A stretch of 37,000 nucleotides of DNA from Phycicoccus sp. Soil748. Lineage in GTDB: Bacteria; Actinomycetota; Actinomycetes; Actinomycetales; Dermatophilaceae. Both the position numbers and the translations under genes were made by a program. The first letter of the stretch is position 1, and each line of letters opens with the position of its first letter. Positions 1 through 7,079 of this stretch are shown here, one piece after another. The DNA is taken from NCBI RefSeq assembly GCF_001428025.1, contig NZ_LMSC01000001.1, forward strand, positions 140,424-177,423, read 5' to 3'. A model generated the notes under the pieces. It did not search any database. It was given only the letters and a program-made list of their open reading frames with translations, and had not been told where the DNA came from.

Positions 1-276
1 TCGCCTTCAGACCTCGAGAAGTGGCTGGGCACGGACGAGTCCAGGTCGGTCGGGCAGAAGGACGGAGGCGGTGAGAGCACCGGCCACGCCTCGGGCCGGC
101 GCATCATCGAGATCAAGCGCAAGAACAAGGACGATCTCACCGAGTCCGACTACGCCCACATGGAGAAGGTCGCCGGATACGTGAAGCGTCACCTCGCCCA
201 GCGTCCCGACGGCGACATCAGCGAGACCCCTTGGCGCTACTCGTTGATGAACTGGGGCCACGACCCCCAGAGCTGA
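1..276 (+). CDS. DUF3140 family protein, C-terminal 91 residues (5' end outside window)
   Basis: Frame 1 is open from the first base to TGA at 274-276. The product is small and hydrophilic. It contains DLEKWLGTDESRSVGQ near its start, then GRRIIEIKRKNKDDLTESDY, and ends RYSLMNWGHDPQS. I recognise this as the DUF3140 family of short actinobacterial proteins, which are usually a little over 100 residues, so only a short N-terminal piece should be missing. The function of the family is not known. The next gene starts 11 bases after this stop on the same strand, so the two could be co-transcribed. No signal peptide or membrane segment is visible in the part present. Confidence 0.8.
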   Translation, partial: SPSDLEKWLGTDESRSVGQKDGGGESTGHASGRRIIEIKRKNKDDLTESDYAHMEKVAGYVKRHLAQRPDGDISETPWRYSLMNWGHDPQS

Positions 277-287
277 CAGGCATCACC

Positions 288-1121
288 ATGGACCCGGCCT
301 GCCCGGAGAAGCAGAACGACGGACCCCACCTCGGCGACGACCTGGAGTGCATCGGACACTTCCTGGCCCGCCGTGACGTGGAGTCACTCGACCCGGACCG
401 CGTGGGCCGGAGGTTCGACGTCCTGGTCCTCTGCGGCAGCGCGGTCCTCGCCTGCCTCGATGTGGCTGCCAGAGCGTTCCACGACGGCCTGGTCGACCGC
501 CTCCTCGTGACCGGCGGGATCGGGCACTCCACCAGCTACCTCGAGGCAGCGGTACGTCAGCACCCGGCCTACTCGAATGTCCGGACGGCAGGAAGGCCCG
601 AGGCAGCGGTCTTCGCCGACCTCTTGCAGCGCCACCTCGACGTGCCAGCCGACGCCGTGGTCACCGAGACGGAGTCCACGAACTGCGGGGAGAACGCCGA
701 GCTCTCGCTGATGGAGCTGCGGCCCTGGTCGCCACCGGTGTCCAGCGTCCTGCTGATCCAGGACCCCACGATGCAGCGCCGCACCCACGCGGCCTTCGAC
801 CACCAGCAGCGCGAGGCCGCGGACCCCATCAAGATCGTCAGCCACGCACCATTCATCCCGGTCGTGACCACCGCCGGCGTAGGCGGGAACGCCATGACTG
901 ACAGCGCTTTTGGCGCTGAACCCGACAAGTCAGGCGCGGCCTGGACGCTGGACCGCTTCACCTCACTGGCCCTGGGCGAGGTCCGCCGACTGCACGACGA
1001 CGAGGGCGGGTACGGCCCGCGCGGCGCCAACTTCATCGGGCACGTCACCATCCCGGACGACGTCCTGGCCGCCTACCGCCGCCTGCGCAGCACCGCCCGG
1101 CCGGAGCTGCGCGACCGCTGA
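288..1121 (+). CDS. ydcF: YdcF-like DUF218 (ElyC/SanA/YdcF) protein
   Basis: This 277-residue protein resembles E. coli YdcF along its length. It shares GGIGHST, ESTNCGENAELS, the run QDPTMQRRT, and the C-terminal GYGPRGANFIGHV. The DUF218 fold is Rossmann-like; YdcF is reported to bind S-adenosylmethionine, but its physiological reaction is unsettled, so I assign only the family. I chose ATG 288 because the upstream in-frame ATG at 231 would overlap the DUF3140 gene by 46 bases and adds residues without family similarity. No signal peptide is seen, so it is probably cytoplasmic, as YdcF is and unlike the membrane-anchored SanA and ElyC. It is 11 bases downstream of the DUF3140 gene. Confidence 0.85.
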   Translation: MDPACPEKQNDGPHLGDDLECIGHFLARRDVESLDPDRVGRRFDVLVLCGSAVLACLDVAARAFHDGLVDRLLVTGGIGHSTSYLEAAVRQHPAYSNVRTAGRPEAAVFADLLQRHLDVPADAVVTETESTNCGENAELSLMELRPWSPPVSSVLLIQDPTMQRRTHAAFDHQQREAADPIKIVSHAPFIPVVTTAGVGGNAMTDSAFGAEPDKSGAAWTLDRFTSLALGEVRRLHDDEGGYGPRGANFIGHVTIPDDVLAAYRRLRSTARPELRDR

Positions 1122-1252
1122 GCTCAGCCACCCGTCAGACGAAGCACAACCGTTGGGGGACAAGGCATACGGCGAGCGGTGGATCCTTCCTGAGCGCTCG
1201 CTGAATACCGTGGTCCGGGCAGCACATGCCATGGCGTCGTCTGGAGGGGCTC

Positions 1253-2647
1253 ATGGAACTTGTCTTCGCCGCCGCCGTCATCCTCGTCGCGATCCCGGGG
1301 ATCGCGACCCTCGCCCGGCGACACCGACGCCACCGGCGCAGTGAGGTCGCAGGAGGGGCACGACACCGCGCCCTGTTGACGGCGGGCGCCGTCGCCGCAC
1401 CCGTCCTGGCGCTGGCGCTGGGGGTGACCTGGACGCAGGCGCCGTTGCCCGACGGCGCGGCGGCCAACGTTGTGGCAAACCCGCACGGATCGGCCCACCT
1501 GCACGCGGCCGGCGGATCCGCCGCACCCGCGGGGGCAGCGGCAGGCGCCAAGGCCGCCGCCCCGGACGCCGCCGGCGACGACGCCTACTGGGGCCAGGTC
1601 GCCGGGCAGGCGTTCCACCCGACGGGCGCGACGCGGACCTACTACATCGCCGCCGAGCAGGTGGAGTGGAACTACGCCCCCAACGGCCGCAACGGTGTGA
1701 CCGGCAAGCGCTTCGACGACGTCGCGGACACCTGGACCAAGCAGGACAAGTCCCGCATCGGCTCCACCTACGTGAAGTGCCTCTACCGCGGCTACACCGA
1801 TTCGACGTTCTCGACGGCGCAGTCGCGTCCCCCGGCCGACGCCTACCTCGGCTTCACCGGCCCGGTGATCCGCGCCGAGGTCGGCGACACGATCAAGGTG
1901 GTCTTCCTCAACCGCTGCTCCATCAGCGCCAGCGTCCACCCCCACGGCGTCTTCTACCAAAAGGCCTCGGAGGGAGCGCCCTACGCAGACAACACGACCG
2001 GCAAGGACACCCTCGACGACGCCGTCCCCCAGGGCGGCCGCCACACCTACACCTGGCTCGTGCCCGACCGCGCAGGTCCGGGGCCCCACGACGGCTCCTC
2101 GGTGATGTGGATGTACCACTCGCACACCGACGAGGTCGGCGACACGTACGCCGGGCTGCAGGGCTTCATGGTCGTCACCGCACGCGGGAAGGCCCGCCCG
2201 GACGGGACCCCGGCCGACGTGGACCGCGAGGTCTTCGAGCTCTTCGCCGTGATGAACGAGGGCATCAGCCCCTACCTGGGCGAGAACGTCGACAAGTTCA
2301 CCAAGGTCCCGCCGGCTCCTGACGACGAGGGTTTCGAGGAGGCCAACCTCAAGCACTCCATCAACGGCTACCTCTTCGGCAACCAGCCGGTGGTCACGCT
2401 GCGCAAGGGTGAACGCGTCCGGTGGTACGTCATGTCGATGGGTACCGAGGTCGACCTCCACACCCCCCACTGGCACGGCAACACCGTCGTCGTCATGGGC
2501 ACGCGGATGGACGTCATCAGCCTGCTGCCGGCGTCGATGGTGGTCGCCGACATGGTGCCGGACGACGTGGGCACCTGGCTCTTCCACTGCCACGTGAACG
2601 ACCACCTCACCGCCGGCATGACGACGAGGTACCGCGTCACCGGTTGA
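1253..2647 (+). CDS. Membrane-anchored two-domain multicopper oxidase
   Basis: The product has 464 residues. Two hydrophobic segments (about residues 2-18 and 40-62) are followed by an Ala/Gly-rich linker and two cupredoxin domains (about 105-290 and 320-462). All four trinuclear-cluster motifs are present: HPHG at 229-232, HSH at 289-291, HTPHWHG at 403-409 and HCHVNDH at 445-451. The type 1 copper ligands (His406, Cys446, His451, Met456) are complete only in domain 2, because the domain 1 HSH lacks the cysteine. This suggests a compact, probably oligomeric two-domain oxidase acting outside the membrane on copper, iron or phenolic substrates. The substrate cannot be read from sequence. The ATG at 1253 has GGAGGGG at 1242-1248; an in-frame ATG at 1226 lacks that spacing. 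No copper chaperone or exporter is adjacent. Confidence 0.9.
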   Translation: MELVFAAAVILVAIPGIATLARRHRRHRRSEVAGGARHRALLTAGAVAAPVLALALGVTWTQAPLPDGAAANVVANPHGSAHLHAAGGSAAPAGAAAGAKAAAPDAAGDDAYWGQVAGQAFHPTGATRTYYIAAEQVEWNYAPNGRNGVTGKRFDDVADTWTKQDKSRIGSTYVKCLYRGYTDSTFSTAQSRPPADAYLGFTGPVIRAEVGDTIKVVFLNRCSISASVHPHGVFYQKASEGAPYADNTTGKDTLDDAVPQGGRHTYTWLVPDRAGPGPHDGSSVMWMYHSHTDEVGDTYAGLQGFMVVTARGKARPDGTPADVDREVFELFAVMNEGISPYLGENVDKFTKVPPAPDDEGFEEANLKHSINGYLFGNQPVVTLRKGERVRWYVMSMGTEVDLHTPHWHGNTVVVMGTRMDVISLLPASMVVADMVPDDVGTWLFHCHVNDHLTAGMTTRYRVTG

Positions 2648-2653
2648 GCCCCC

Positions 2654-3289
2654 TCAGAGGCAGTTGGCCCCGACGCGCAGCTCGACGACCTCCGCCCCCG
2701 GCGGTACCGGGGCGACGTGCGCGCCCACCGGCCCCCATGTGGCCGGCGGCTTCCACGCCGAGACGTGGAAGTCCCCCTTGCACCAGGCCGGACCGTGCGC
2801 CAGACCCCGCGGCTGCCAGCCCTCAGTACGGAGCCGCGCATCGACGGCGCTCACCGCGCCGGCCGCGTCGTCGACGGCGTAGTAGCGCACCACGGTCGGG
2901 CAGCCGTCGCCGAAGCACCAGTCGTTGCCCTCCGACGTCTGGCCGAGGAACGTCGCGCCCGGTGGCGCGCCCCACTCGTCGGCGAAGGCCTCGACGCGCC
3001 CGAAGCCCGGCGTCGCCTGGGCCGGCACGCCCCATACCAGCAGCCAGATCACCAGCGCCATCCCGACCGCGACCGGCCTGCGATGGCGCAGCCGCCGGAC
3101 CAGTCCCCAAGTCGGCAGCGCGAGGGGGACGTAGGCCACCGCCGACCAGCGCCACGCCCCCGCCTCACCGGCCACGCCGGACAACACGAGCCAGGCCGTC
3201 GCGACGACGACCCACACGGCCCAGAGCGCCACCAGCCCCACCACCCGGGCCACGCGCCCGCCCCTCGTCAACGGCAGCGGCTCACCCAT
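2654..3289 (-). CDS. Hypothetical membrane protein, three TM segments plus extracytoplasmic domain
   Basis: The 211-residue product has hydrophobic segments at about 14-38, 48-60 and 76-92. A C-terminal domain of about 115 residues follows, with paired cysteines (DWCFGDGCPTVV, PAWCKG, ANCL) that suggest disulfides outside the membrane. I recognise no named family. The ATG at 3289 is preceded on the minus strand by GACAAT six bases upstream, compatible with a leaderless start. It converges with the multicopper oxidase, with 6 bases between the stops. No functional link to the oxidase is evident beyond proximity. Confidence 0.7.
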   Translation of the reverse strand: MGEPLPLTRGGRVARVVGLVALWAVWVVVATAWLVLSGVAGEAGAWRWSAVAYVPLALPTWGLVRRLRHRRPVAVGMALVIWLLVWGVPAQATPGFGRVEAFADEWGAPPGATFLGQTSEGNDWCFGDGCPTVVRYYAVDDAAGAVSAVDARLRTEGWQPRGLAHGPAWCKGDFHVSAWKPPATWGPVGAHVAPVPPGAEVVELRVGANCL

Positions 3290-3337
3290 GGGCGGATTGT
3301 CATCGCCGCGCGGCGGTCAGGGCATCGGTCCCCGTAC

Positions 3338-3538
3338 TCAGCCGTGCGCCTGCTGCTCGCGGCGGAGCCTGGCCGCGCGGGCAGCCTCGACCTTCGCCGC
3401 ACGCTCGCGCTTCATCTTCATGTGCGGGTCGTCCTCGGCCGTCAGCTGGGCCGGCCCGAAGAGGTGCCAGCCGAAGTACCGGATCCCGTACAGCAGCCGG
3501 TAGCCCAGCGAGAGCCCCTCGTTACTGCCCTTGGCCAT
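3338..3538 (-). CDS. Small conserved-type hypothetical protein, 66 aa
   Basis: This small protein begins MAKGSNEGLSLGYRLLYGIR and contains an aromatic stretch, YFGWHLFGPAQL. It ends in a charged, probably helical tail rich in Arg, Lys, Glu and Ala (about residues 38-66). It has no clear membrane segment or recognised domain. GAGGCGGTAGG precedes the ATG at 3538. It is divergent from the OhrR-like gene, and the 35-nt operator at 3552-3586 lies 13 bases upstream of its start, so the same repressor may control it. The codon bias matches the neighbours, which supports a real gene. Confidence 0.6.
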   Translation of the reverse strand: MAKGSNEGLSLGYRLLYGIRYFGWHLFGPAQLTAEDDPHMKMKRERAAKVEAARAARLRREQQAHG

Positions 3539-3551
3539 GCCTACCGCCTCG

Positions 3552-3586
3552 ATAGTTAGTACACGTATGATTCGTGCGCTAACTAT
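3552..3586. promoter_or_regulatory. Inverted-repeat operator between the 66-aa gene and the OhrR-like gene
   Basis: Two 17-nt arms (3552-3568 and 3570-3586) are complementary at 14 positions around one central base. The outer 8 nt (ATAGTTAG and CTAACTAT) and an inner CACG/CGTG match perfectly. It sits between divergent genes, one of which encodes a MarR/OhrR repressor, and it is an A/T-rich island in very GC-rich DNA. Binding and autoregulation by that repressor are inferred from position. Confidence 0.75.
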
Positions 3587-3599
3587 ACGCCACGCCTCC

Positions 3600-3605
3600 T
3601 AGGAT
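3600..3605 (+). promoter_or_regulatory. -10 element (TAGGAT) of the OhrR-like gene, leaderless arrangement
   Basis: TAGGAT fits the actinobacterial -10 pattern TANNNT and lies exactly 6 nt before the GTG at 3612, so transcription could begin at the start codon. No good Shine-Dalgarno sequence is present. Confidence 0.5.
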
Positions 3606-3611
3606 GACCTC

Positions 3612-4106
3612 GTGCCTCCCGCCACCCCCGCCGCGCAGGACGCGCCTGTCGACCTCCTCGCCCTCGACCGCCAGGTCTGCTTCGCCCTGGCCGTGGCGTC
3701 GCGCAACGTCATCGCGCTCTACCGCCCCCTGCTCGAGCCCATGGGCCTGACCCACCCGCAGTACCTCGTGATGCTCGCCCTCTGGGAGGAGGAGCCGCTG
3801 CGGGTCTCCGAGCTCGCCCGCCGGATCAGCCTCGAGCCGGCCACCCTGTCGCCGCTGCTCAAGCGTCTCGAGGCGAGCGGCATGGTCACCCGCACCCGCG
3901 ACCCCCTCGACGACCGCGCCCTAGCCATCTCCCTGACCACGCAGGGCCGCCGCGCGAGGTCGCGTGCCGAGAAGATCCCACCGGCGATCATGGCGCGCCT
4001 GGGCATGGACCTTGCCGAGCTCGAGGGCCTGCGCGACGGCCTCACCCGTCTCATCGACGCCGCCCGCGATGACTTCCCTCCGCGAGAGAGGTCTTCACGA
4101 GCATGA
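3612..4106 (+). CDS. ohrR: OhrR-like MarR family peroxide-sensing repressor
   Basis: This is a 164-residue MarR-family winged-helix protein. Its N-terminal half closely follows OhrR: LDRQVCFALAVASRNVIALY, then LTHPQYLVMLALWEEEPL and TLSPLLKRLEASGMVTRTRD. Cys23 aligns with the single reactive cysteine of one-Cys OhrR proteins (Cys15 in B. subtilis), and Tyr37 aligns with Tyr29, which contacts it. It should therefore bind DNA as a dimer and release it when Cys23 is oxidised by organic peroxides. There is no ohr gene next to it. The coupled gene encodes an alpha/beta hydrolase, so the regulon differs from the classical ohrR-ohr pair. The GTG at 3612 has a -10-like TAGGAT six bases upstream. Its stop overlaps the next start by 4 bases. 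Confidence 0.85.
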   Translation: MPPATPAAQDAPVDLLALDRQVCFALAVASRNVIALYRPLLEPMGLTHPQYLVMLALWEEEPLRVSELARRISLEPATLSPLLKRLEASGMVTRTRDPLDDRALAISLTTQGRRARSRAEKIPPAIMARLGMDLAELEGLRDGLTRLIDAARDDFPPRERSSRA

Positions 4107-4975
4107 CCACCACGCACTCCCTGCAGACCCCCGACGGCACCCTGGCCTACGACGTGCACGGCCCGCTCCCGACCGCGGACGGCCGCCCGCCGCTCTTCAT
4201 GGTCGGCGCCCCGATGGGTGCCGACGGCTTCTCGGCCCTGGTCGACCTGGTGCCGGACCGCACCGTCGTCACCTACGACGTCCGCGGCCTCGGTCGCAGC
4301 GTGCGCACCGACGGCAGCGACCGGCAGACGCCCGAGCAGAACGCCGCCGACCAGCACCGCATCATCGAGGCCCTGGCCGCCGGCCCGGTCGAGGTGTTCG
4401 CGAGCAGCGGTGGCGCGGTCAGCGCCCTGGCCCTCGTCGCCGCCCACTCCGAGGACGTGACGGTGCTCGTGGCCCACGAACCGCCCTGTCTCGCAGTGCT
4501 GCCCGACGCCGAGGCCGCCTTCGCCGCCGAGCGGGCCGTGCACGCCACCTACGCCTTACGGGGGTGGGCGGCGGGTATGGCGCACTTCATCGCCATGACG
4601 TCGGTGCAGGGCGAGCTCACCGAAGAGTTCGCGACAGCCCCTGCTCCTGACCCGGCGATGTTCGGCATGCCCATGCAGGACGACGGCACCCGCAGCGACC
4701 CGCTGCTGTCCGGGATGTCCGACGCCATCACCGCCTTCCGCCCCGACGTCGAGGCGCTGCAGTCGGCCCCGACCCGCATCGTGCTCGCGGCCGGCATCGA
4801 GTCCAAGGACACCCTCACGTGGCGGACCACCGAGGCCGTCGCGGCGCTGCTCGGCACCGGGGTCGAGGTCTTCCCCAGCCACCACGGTGGGTTCGTCGGT
4901 GGCGAGGGCGGGTATGCCGGCCAGCCCGAGGCGTTCGCCGCGAGGCTGCGCGAGGTGCTCGACGCCGGCTGCTGA
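4103..4975 (+). CDS. Alpha/beta hydrolase coupled to the OhrR-like repressor
   Basis: This 290-residue alpha/beta-fold hydrolase has an oxyanion-hole region near MVGAPMGADGF, a strand-turn YDVRGLGRS, and the nucleophile elbow FASSGGAVSALAL. The usual Gly-x-Ser-x-Gly is Ala-Ser-Ser-Gly-Gly here, with Ser as the probable nucleophile. The late catalytic His lies in PSHHGGF. There is no signal peptide, so it is cytoplasmic. The substrate is unknown; related proteins include esterases, haloperoxidase-like enzymes and lactonases. The ATG overlaps the repressor stop (ATGA), which indicates translational coupling and probably peroxide- or ligand-dependent induction through the same operator. I am confident of the fold and not of the reaction. 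Confidence 0.85.
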   Translation: MTTTHSLQTPDGTLAYDVHGPLPTADGRPPLFMVGAPMGADGFSALVDLVPDRTVVTYDVRGLGRSVRTDGSDRQTPEQNAADQHRIIEALAAGPVEVFASSGGAVSALALVAAHSEDVTVLVAHEPPCLAVLPDAEAAFAAERAVHATYALRGWAAGMAHFIAMTSVQGELTEEFATAPAPDPAMFGMPMQDDGTRSDPLLSGMSDAITAFRPDVEALQSAPTRIVLAAGIESKDTLTWRTTEAVAALLGTGVEVFPSHHGGFVGGEGGYAGQPEAFAARLREVLDAGC

Positions 4976-4980
4976 CGGCC

Positions 4981-5208
4981 TCAGCCCTCGGCGTTGGACA
5001 GCAGGGTGGCGTTGAAGAGGCTGATGAGGAACCCGACGACGAGGATCGCGTCCAGCACGCCGTAGGACATGAGGTGGAAGTTGGCGAGCTTCCACCGCAG
5101 GGGCGCGTCGGCATACCCGCGGGGCTTCCAGCGGCGCAGGCGCTGGACGAACCACACCACCAGCGCGATGCCGTAGCAGATCGCACTGAACTGCCACGCA
5201 CTCCGCAT
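4981..5208 (-). CDS. Small membrane protein, 75 aa, two TM segments
   Basis: The product begins MRSAWQFSAICYGIALVVWF and has a second hydrophobic stretch (YGVLDAILVVGFLISLF) near its C-terminus. A basic loop, VQRLRRWKPRGYADAPLRWK, sits between them. The frame stays open far upstream, but only the region downstream of the ATG at 5208 has this protein-like composition. I recognise no family. It converges with the alpha/beta hydrolase, 5 bases away, and is divergent from the 180-aa membrane protein. Confidence 0.6.
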   Translation of the reverse strand: MRSAWQFSAICYGIALVVWFVQRLRRWKPRGYADAPLRWKLANFHLMSYGVLDAILVVGFLISLFNATLLSNAEG

Positions 5209-5289
5209 GGAGACAGTGTGCCGCGCGGCAGTAGCGTCGAGGTCCCGGCCCCACCCGCCGCGGACCCGGCGAAGCCTGCGAGGACCCCC

Positions 5290-5832
5290 ATGACCCAGCT
5301 CGGCGCCCTGCTCGGCGCGGTGGCGACCGCAGCCCCGGCGGACGGCACGTGCTACGAGTCGAGCGCACCGGCGCAGTGGCTCGACTGGGGCCTCGTCGCC
5401 GGCACGACCACGGTGGCCACCGCGATGCTGGCGATGACGCTCTTCGTCCAGCCGTCGGGCCGCCGGGTGACGACCAGACGCGCGACGGCCTTCCGCCGGT
5501 GGTGGGCGCGCCTGCCGCAGCTGCTCGCGGTGGTGCTGGTGGTGGCGCTCATCGCGATCGGGGCGGGGACCGTGGCGCCCGGCCTCCGTGCCGGGTACGC
5601 CGTGCAGTCCTTGCTCCTCGTCCTCGCCCTGGTGCCGCTGGTCGTCGTCTCCACCCGGCGCGCGGCGACCCTGCGCCGCGGCGAGCCCCTCGCCTACCGG
5701 CAGCACGTCGTCGTCGCCTGCGCCCAGGTCCTGACGCTGACCGCGGCTGCCGCAGCCCTCGTCGTCACGGTGGCGGTCATCGTGGCCTACGCGCAGGCCA
5801 CGGTGCCCGTCGACTGCTCGCTGGTGCGCTGA
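5290..5832 (+). CDS. Hypothetical integral membrane protein, 180 aa
   Basis: Four hydrophobic segments are visible at about 34-52, 78-97, 104-122 and 145-168, joined by Arg-rich loops. A short extracytoplasmic loop after the N-terminus holds Cys21 and a Cys also lies near the C-terminus (VPVDCSLVR), so a disulfide is possible. No known family is recognised. The ATG at 5290 follows AGGA at 5280-5283. Longer in-frame extensions would overlap the hydrolase gene and were rejected. It is divergent from the 75-aa membrane protein with an 81-bp gap. Confidence 0.65.
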   Translation: MTQLGALLGAVATAAPADGTCYESSAPAQWLDWGLVAGTTTVATAMLAMTLFVQPSGRRVTTRRATAFRRWWARLPQLLAVVLVVALIAIGAGTVAPGLRAGYAVQSLLLVLALVPLVVVSTRRAATLRRGEPLAYRQHVVVACAQVLTLTAAAAALVVTVAVIVAYAQATVPVDCSLVR

Positions 5833-6011
5833 GACGGGACCACCTACGGCGAAAGGGCTCCGCCGAAATGCGGTGTCGCATGGTCCGACCGGGTCATTGC
5901 CGGGCGGTGGCACCGGGAGCATCGTTCGACGGAGGACGCCGTCGGCGTGCAGGGGAAGACCGCGGGACCCGCACTGTCCAGCGCAACCACCGGCCACCCC
6001 AGGAGGGCCAG

Positions 6012-7064
6012 ATGTTCCCCACTTTCCCCACGCTCCGACCCCGCAGAGCCGCAGCCGCCGTGGCCGTCATGGCCGTGGTGCTTGGCGCCCTCGTGGCAGC
6101 ACCCGCCTCGGCCACCACCCCCGGCACCAACGGACGCATCGCCTACAAGCAGTACCTGGACGCCGACCGGACGACCGGAGCCATCTTCACCATCCGGCCG
6201 GACGGGACGGGCACCCGCCAGCTCACCCGACCCGCGGCAGGCGTGGTCGACGACCAGCCCGACTGGTCGCCCGACGGGTCGCTGGTGGCCTTCCGGCGCT
6301 GCGTCCCCGACACCGTGTGCGCCATCTACACCGTGCACCCCGACGGCAGCCACCTGCGACGCCTCAGCCCGGAGTGCAACGCCACGGCTCCCGACATCGA
6401 GACCAAGTGCCCCGACGAGTCCGAGGTGGCGTTCATGCCGGACGGCAGGCACGTCATCTACACCCGCTCCACGGGACTCGTGCGCGAGTTCCCCGATGGA
6501 GAAGGCTTCATCGAGCACTCCGACGTCGTCATCCGGGACCTGTCGGGTGAGCACTCCCGCGTCATCCTGCGCTCCCGCCCCTTCGCCGGGGACAACAACG
6601 AGATGGTCGTCTCCCCCGACGGGCGGCAGGTCGCCTTCCGGCGCGAGAACTCCCCGCTGACCGAACCCGCCGGGGGGATCGCGCTGTTCGTGATGCGCAG
6701 CGACGGCAGCCACGTGCGGCGCATCACGCCGTGGTCGCTGCACGCCGGCGACCACCCCGACTGGTCACCCGACGGACGGTGGATCCTGTTCCGCTCCAAC
6801 GAGGACGGCGGCTTCCTCGACTCCCAGCTCTACGTCGTGCACCCTGACGGCACCGGACGTCGCCAGGTGACCCACGTGAGCGCGGACACGATGCTGCTGT
6901 CGGCCTCGTTCTCACCCTCCGGCACCAAGGTCGTCTACGCACGCTCCGGTGACGGCGGACAGCCGGACCTCTTCACTGCGCGGCTGGACGGCAGCCACGA
7001 GCAGCACGTCACGCACACGGCGCTCTGGGACAGCGCGCCGGACTGGGGCCCCGCTCGAAGGTAG
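6012..7064 (+). CDS. Secreted TolB-like beta-propeller (PD40 repeat) protein
   Basis: The 350-residue product has a basic start, a hydrophobic core and a probable signal-peptidase site after AAPASA (about residue 34). At least five PD40/WD40-like blades follow, marked by repeats such as QPDWSPDGSLVAFRR, VVSPDGRQVAFRR, HPDWSPDGRWILFRS and SFSPSGTKVVYARS, alternating with HPDGTGRRQVTH-type strands. Such propellers bind proteins or ligands outside the cell, and no catalytic domain is attached. The resemblance to TolB is only in the propeller, since no Tol-Pal system is expected in this kind of cell. The ATG at 6012 has a strong AGGAGG at 6001-6006. The upstream 179 bases (5833-6011) hold no gene. 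It is followed by the GH13 gene after 15 bases. Confidence 0.85.
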   Translation: MFPTFPTLRPRRAAAAVAVMAVVLGALVAAPASATTPGTNGRIAYKQYLDADRTTGAIFTIRPDGTGTRQLTRPAAGVVDDQPDWSPDGSLVAFRRCVPDTVCAIYTVHPDGSHLRRLSPECNATAPDIETKCPDESEVAFMPDGRHVIYTRSTGLVREFPDGEGFIEHSDVVIRDLSGEHSRVILRSRPFAGDNNEMVVSPDGRQVAFRRENSPLTEPAGGIALFVMRSDGSHVRRITPWSLHAGDHPDWSPDGRWILFRSNEDGGFLDSQLYVVHPDGTGRRQVTHVSADTMLLSASFSPSGTKVVYARSGDGGQPDLFTARLDGSHEQHVTHTALWDSAPDWGPARR

Positions 7065-7066
7065 GC

Positions 7067-7072
7067 CAGACT
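7067..7072 (+). promoter_or_regulatory. -10-like CAGACT before the GH13 start
   Basis: CAGACT lies 7 nt before the ATG at 7080 and there is no Shine-Dalgarno sequence. The same hexamer precedes the serC GTG by 6 nt. It matches NANNNT rather than TANNNT, so the evidence is modest. Confidence 0.35.
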
Positions 7073-7079
7073 GCTGCGC

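Noticed and set aside
231-287. Upstream ATG extension of the YdcF-like gene
   Set aside because: Would overlap the DUF3140 coding end and adds 19 residues that do not resemble the family; ATG 288 fits the usual length.
1124-2605. Long minus-strand open frame opposite the multicopper oxidase (493 codons)
   Set aside because: Antisense mirror of a well-supported gene in very GC-rich DNA. The translation is Val/Gly/Arg/His-rich without a recognisable domain.
4819-5289. Upstream extension of the 180-aa membrane protein
   Set aside because: Runs through the end of the alpha/beta hydrolase and the divergent small gene; AGGA before ATG 5290 fits better.
5833-6011. Gap before the beta-propeller gene examined for an RNA or small gene
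   Set aside because: Only weak short complementarities and no coherent frame; nothing supportable except the AGGAGG of the next gene.
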